A stretch of DNA of 45,052 nt, taken from assembly GCA_035699085.1 (NCBI GenBank), contig DASSBG010000034.1:1-45052 (forward strand), written 5' to 3'. Below the pieces are notes generated by a model that did not search any database, was not told where the DNA came from, and saw nothing but the letters and a program-made list of their open reading frames with translations. Shown here in pieces: positions 42,467 through 45,052 of the stretch. Numbering within the stretch: position 1 is the first letter of the stretch; each line of letters opens with the position of its first letter. This DNA is from DASSBG01 sp035699085 (lineage in GTDB: Bacteria > Pseudomonadota > Gammaproteobacteria > Xanthomonadales > Rhodanobacteraceae). The position numbers and the translations under genes are program-made.

Positions 42467-45052
42467 ACCATCAGCTGCCTGCGCGGCAGCGAACGGCGCG
42501 CAGCGCCTGCGCGATCTGGTGCCTGTGCGGCAGCGAACGGCACGCAGCCGATCGGCGCGGCGGCCTCGGCTTTCTGAGCTGCCTGTGCGGCAGCGAACTG
42601 CTCCGGCTTCCCGTGATAGCTCCTGTACTCTTTCTGAGCTGCCTGTGCGGCAGCGAACGTGACCAGCTCAAGGTGGTCCTGATTCTCACATTTCTGAGCT
42701 GCCTGTGCGGCAGCGAACGTAACTGTGTGCCGCGACATCGACCACCGTGTTTTCTGAGCTGCCTGTGCGGCAGCGAACGACAGCGACGGCCGGCCGGCCG
42801 TCTGCGCATTTTTCTGAGCTGCCTGTGCGGCAGCGAACGGGGTGCACTGATGCGCGCCCGCATCATCGGCTTTCTGAGCTGCCTGTGCGGCAGCGAACCC
42901 CACGCGCATGGCGCTGTACGGCTTGCAGGTTTTCTGAGCTGCCTGTGCGGCAGCGAACGCCGTCCGCGTTGACCAGCGGCGTCTCGTTGATTTCTGAGCT
43001 GCCTGTGCGGCAGCGAACAGCCCGCACGATTCCTCCGGATAGGCGTCCAGTTTCTGAGCTGCCTGTGCGGCAGCGAACACGCCGCGGGCACGCACACCGC
43101 CACGCTTGGCTTTCTGAGCTGCCTGTGCGGCAGCGAACTTGATGCTGTCGCCTTCCTTGATGCCGGCGGTTTTCTGAGCTGCCTGTGCGGCAGCGAACAT
43201 CGCGGCCAACCCCTCGAACTTCAGCCCCATTTTCTGAGCTGCCTGTGCGGCAGCGAACGACCGCGCGGTCGCAGCGCAGTTCGGCGGCAATTTCTGAGCT
43301 GCCTGTGCGGCAGCGAACGGCCAAGTACCGCGCGCCACGGGGCCGCTACCTTTCTGAGCTGCCTGTGCGGCAGCGAATAGTCTTCACGTTAGACGATGGT
43401 GCAGCGGAACTTTCTGAGCTGCCTGTGCGGCAGCGAACCATGAAGCGCGCACTCGGCTACCTCGCGTCGTTTTCTGAGCTGCCTGTGCGGCAGCGAACAT
43501 CACTTGCCGCTTGCCCGTGAGCTTGTCATATTTCTGAGCTGCCTGTGCGGCAGCGAACTTGCTGGCGACGGCTTCGACGACGAGGCCGCCTTTCTGAGCT
43601 GCCTGTGCGGCAGCGAACCCAAGCAGCTGCGGAGCGGCTGCGGGCGTTATTTTCTGAGCTGCCTGTGCGGCAGCGAACGAACGGCGCCCATCGCTCGCAC
43701 GGCGTCCCGTTTTCTGAGCTGCCTGTGCGGCAGCGAACCGAAGAAGGGCGCCAAGACGCAGCACGATCAATTTCTGAGCTGCCTGTGCGGCAGCGAACGC
43801 AGCCAGGGAGCGCGCCGCCGAGCAATTCCATTTCTGAGCTGCCTGTGCGGCAGCGAACAGCAAGTCGCCTTGCCGCTGCCCGGTGACATATTTCTGAGCT
43901 GCCTGTGCGGCAGCGAACCTTCGACTTGGCCGACGTACTGCAGCGCGGTAGTTTCTGAGCTGCCTGTGCGGCAGCGAACTGCGTCGCCGTCATCACGACC
44001 TTGCTCGGCTGTTTCTGAGCTGCCTGTGCGGCAGCGAACGCACACCGGTCCGCGTAGCTCTGCGCCACGATCTTTTCTGAGCTGCCTGTGCGGCAGCGAA
44101 CAGTTACGACGCGACCTCGGTCTGCGATTACATTTTCTGAGCTGCCTGTGCGGCAGCAAACTCGCTGCCGTCGCCGGTATAGAAGCCGCCGTTTTTCTGA
44201 GCTGCCTGTGCGGCAGCGAACGGCAATGGCCAGTATCTGGAGCTGACGTTCCATTTCTGAGCTGCCTGTGCGGCAGCGAACGTGACCGTGCGCCGCGCCA
44301 GCGTCCGCAAGCATTTCTGAGCTGCCTGTGCGGCAGCGAACGACCGCGGCACCCGCACGATCGACGCCTGCATTTTCTGAGCTGCCTGTGCGGCAGCGAA
44401 CGCATCATGTAGTAACGCCGATCCGGCTTGCCATTTCTGAGCTGCCTGTGCGGCAGCGAACACACGTTCAACCGCAGCATCATCGACTTCGTGTTTCTGA
44501 GCTGCCTGTGCGGCAGCGAACTCGGCATCTGCCTGCACAGTCGCGCGGCACCTTTTCTGAGCTGCCTGTGCGGCAGCGAACCGCGGCGTTGGCGGCGGCT
44601 TCCACCGCGGCCATTTCTGAGCTGCCTGTGCGGCAGCGAACTCTGGGCAGATGCTCTGCAGCCAGTCGGCGGTTTTCTGAGTTGCCTGTGCGGCAGCGAA
44701 CCGGGTCACGCAGCATCGCCGAAAAGTTTTGCATTTCTGAGCTGCCTGTGCGGCAGCGAACGGACACCCCATGACCGACGAGCCGACCGATGATTTCTGA
44801 GCTGCCTGTGCGGCAGCGAACCGTTTGGCTTCAGGGCATCGAAACTATCAGCCTTTCTGAGCTGCCTGTGCGGCAGCGAACGTCCCAGTCGGCGACTCCA
44901 CTCGCCGCCCAGATTTCTGAGCTGCCTGTGCGGCAGCGAACTCACCTCGTAGCGCGGTCGCCAGCTTCGCGAATTTCTGAGCTGCCTGTGCGGCAGCGAA
45001 CGGCGAAAGCCTGCAGGACCAGATCGACCAGCTTTTCTGAGCTGCCTGTGCG
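42467..45052 (-). CRISPR. Type I-F CRISPR array, trailer side, at least 42 repeats
   Basis: A 28-bp repeat recurs with mostly 32-bp spacers (period 60) from 42571 to the right edge, with the last repeat cut at 45052. I count 42 recognisable repeats (the last one partial) plus two decayed ones at 42467-42494 and 42511-42538. Read on the minus strand the repeat begins GTTCGCTGCC, ends CAGCTCAGAAA and contains the CTGCC/GGCAG stem recognised by Cas6f, which identifies subtype I-F and minus-strand transcription. The decayed repeats at low coordinates mark the trailer; the leader and any cas genes would lie past 45052. Three internal repeats have single changes (43378, 44158 and 44682). Spacers are unique by eye. 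Confidence 0.97.

Noticed and set aside
42382..44945. Many open frames on both strands across the CRISPR region with repeated motifs such as FLSCLCGSE, SELPVRQRT, FAAAQAAQK and SLPHRQLR
   Set aside because: They are translations of the 28-bp CRISPR repeat in its different frames; the spacing of 60 bases keeps frames open. They do not encode repeat proteins.

Overview
The window is GC-rich, densely coding DNA. Its gene set (ppc, a lipoyl-domain E3 next to aceF, metF/ahcY with an S-adenosylhomocysteine riboswitch, many predicted lipoproteins, secreted proteins ending in IFADGFQP) and its many short intergenic repeats suggest a gammaproteobacterium of the Xanthomonadales/Rhodanobacteraceae type. 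That assignment is inferred from gene content; no rRNA or other marker is present. I saw no tRNA, rRNA, complete IS element or origin.

Layout. 1-6317 is a minus-strand series: gspF, ftsE, ftsX, a two-REC response regulator, ung, prmA and a peptidase M49-like lipoprotein cut by the window edge. 6725-11376 is the methionine-cycle region: metF and ahcY on the minus strand, ahcY preceded by an SAH riboswitch, with a plus-strand gene for a secreted tandem-repeat protein between them. 11438-15449 holds a lipoprotein, an ECF sigma factor and a probable anti-sigma factor, then a second copy of the repeat-protein gene of identical length (661 aa). 15729-26497 holds ppc, a VolA-like lipase lipoprotein, an aldo/keto reductase, a kinase-like membrane protein that looks inactive, an ABC exporter pair and a DUF6624-like protein. 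26494-35554 holds lpd with an N-terminal lipoyl domain, aceF, a YihY-family membrane protein, and an ABC ATPase followed by an ABC permease fused to an M1 peptidase domain. 35729-40426 holds three poorly characterised proteins, zapE and an alpha/beta hydrolase. 40427-42466 is gene-poor and contains a frameshifted relic of a phage/ICE-type polyvalent protein. 42467-45052 is the trailer-side part of a large type I-F CRISPR array, transcribed on the minus strand; its leader and any cas genes would lie beyond the right edge.

The noncoding part is rich in repeats: period-7 GGGACCC/GGGACTG microsatellites, a GGGGACGGAGG inverted-repeat element, three REP-like hairpin families, and a 37-bp tandem repeat. 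Copies of two REP families supply the stop codons of three genes (aceF, zapE and the 37449-38171 lipoprotein), and the GGGGACGGAGG element supplies the C-terminus of the anti-sigma gene.

The most unusual accessory unit is 7719-15449: two paralogous repeat proteins with conserved upstream DNA flanking an ECF sigma/anti-sigma/lipoprotein set, with one paralogue lying between two minus-strand genes of the same pathway. Whether this is one regulated surface system is a hypothesis.
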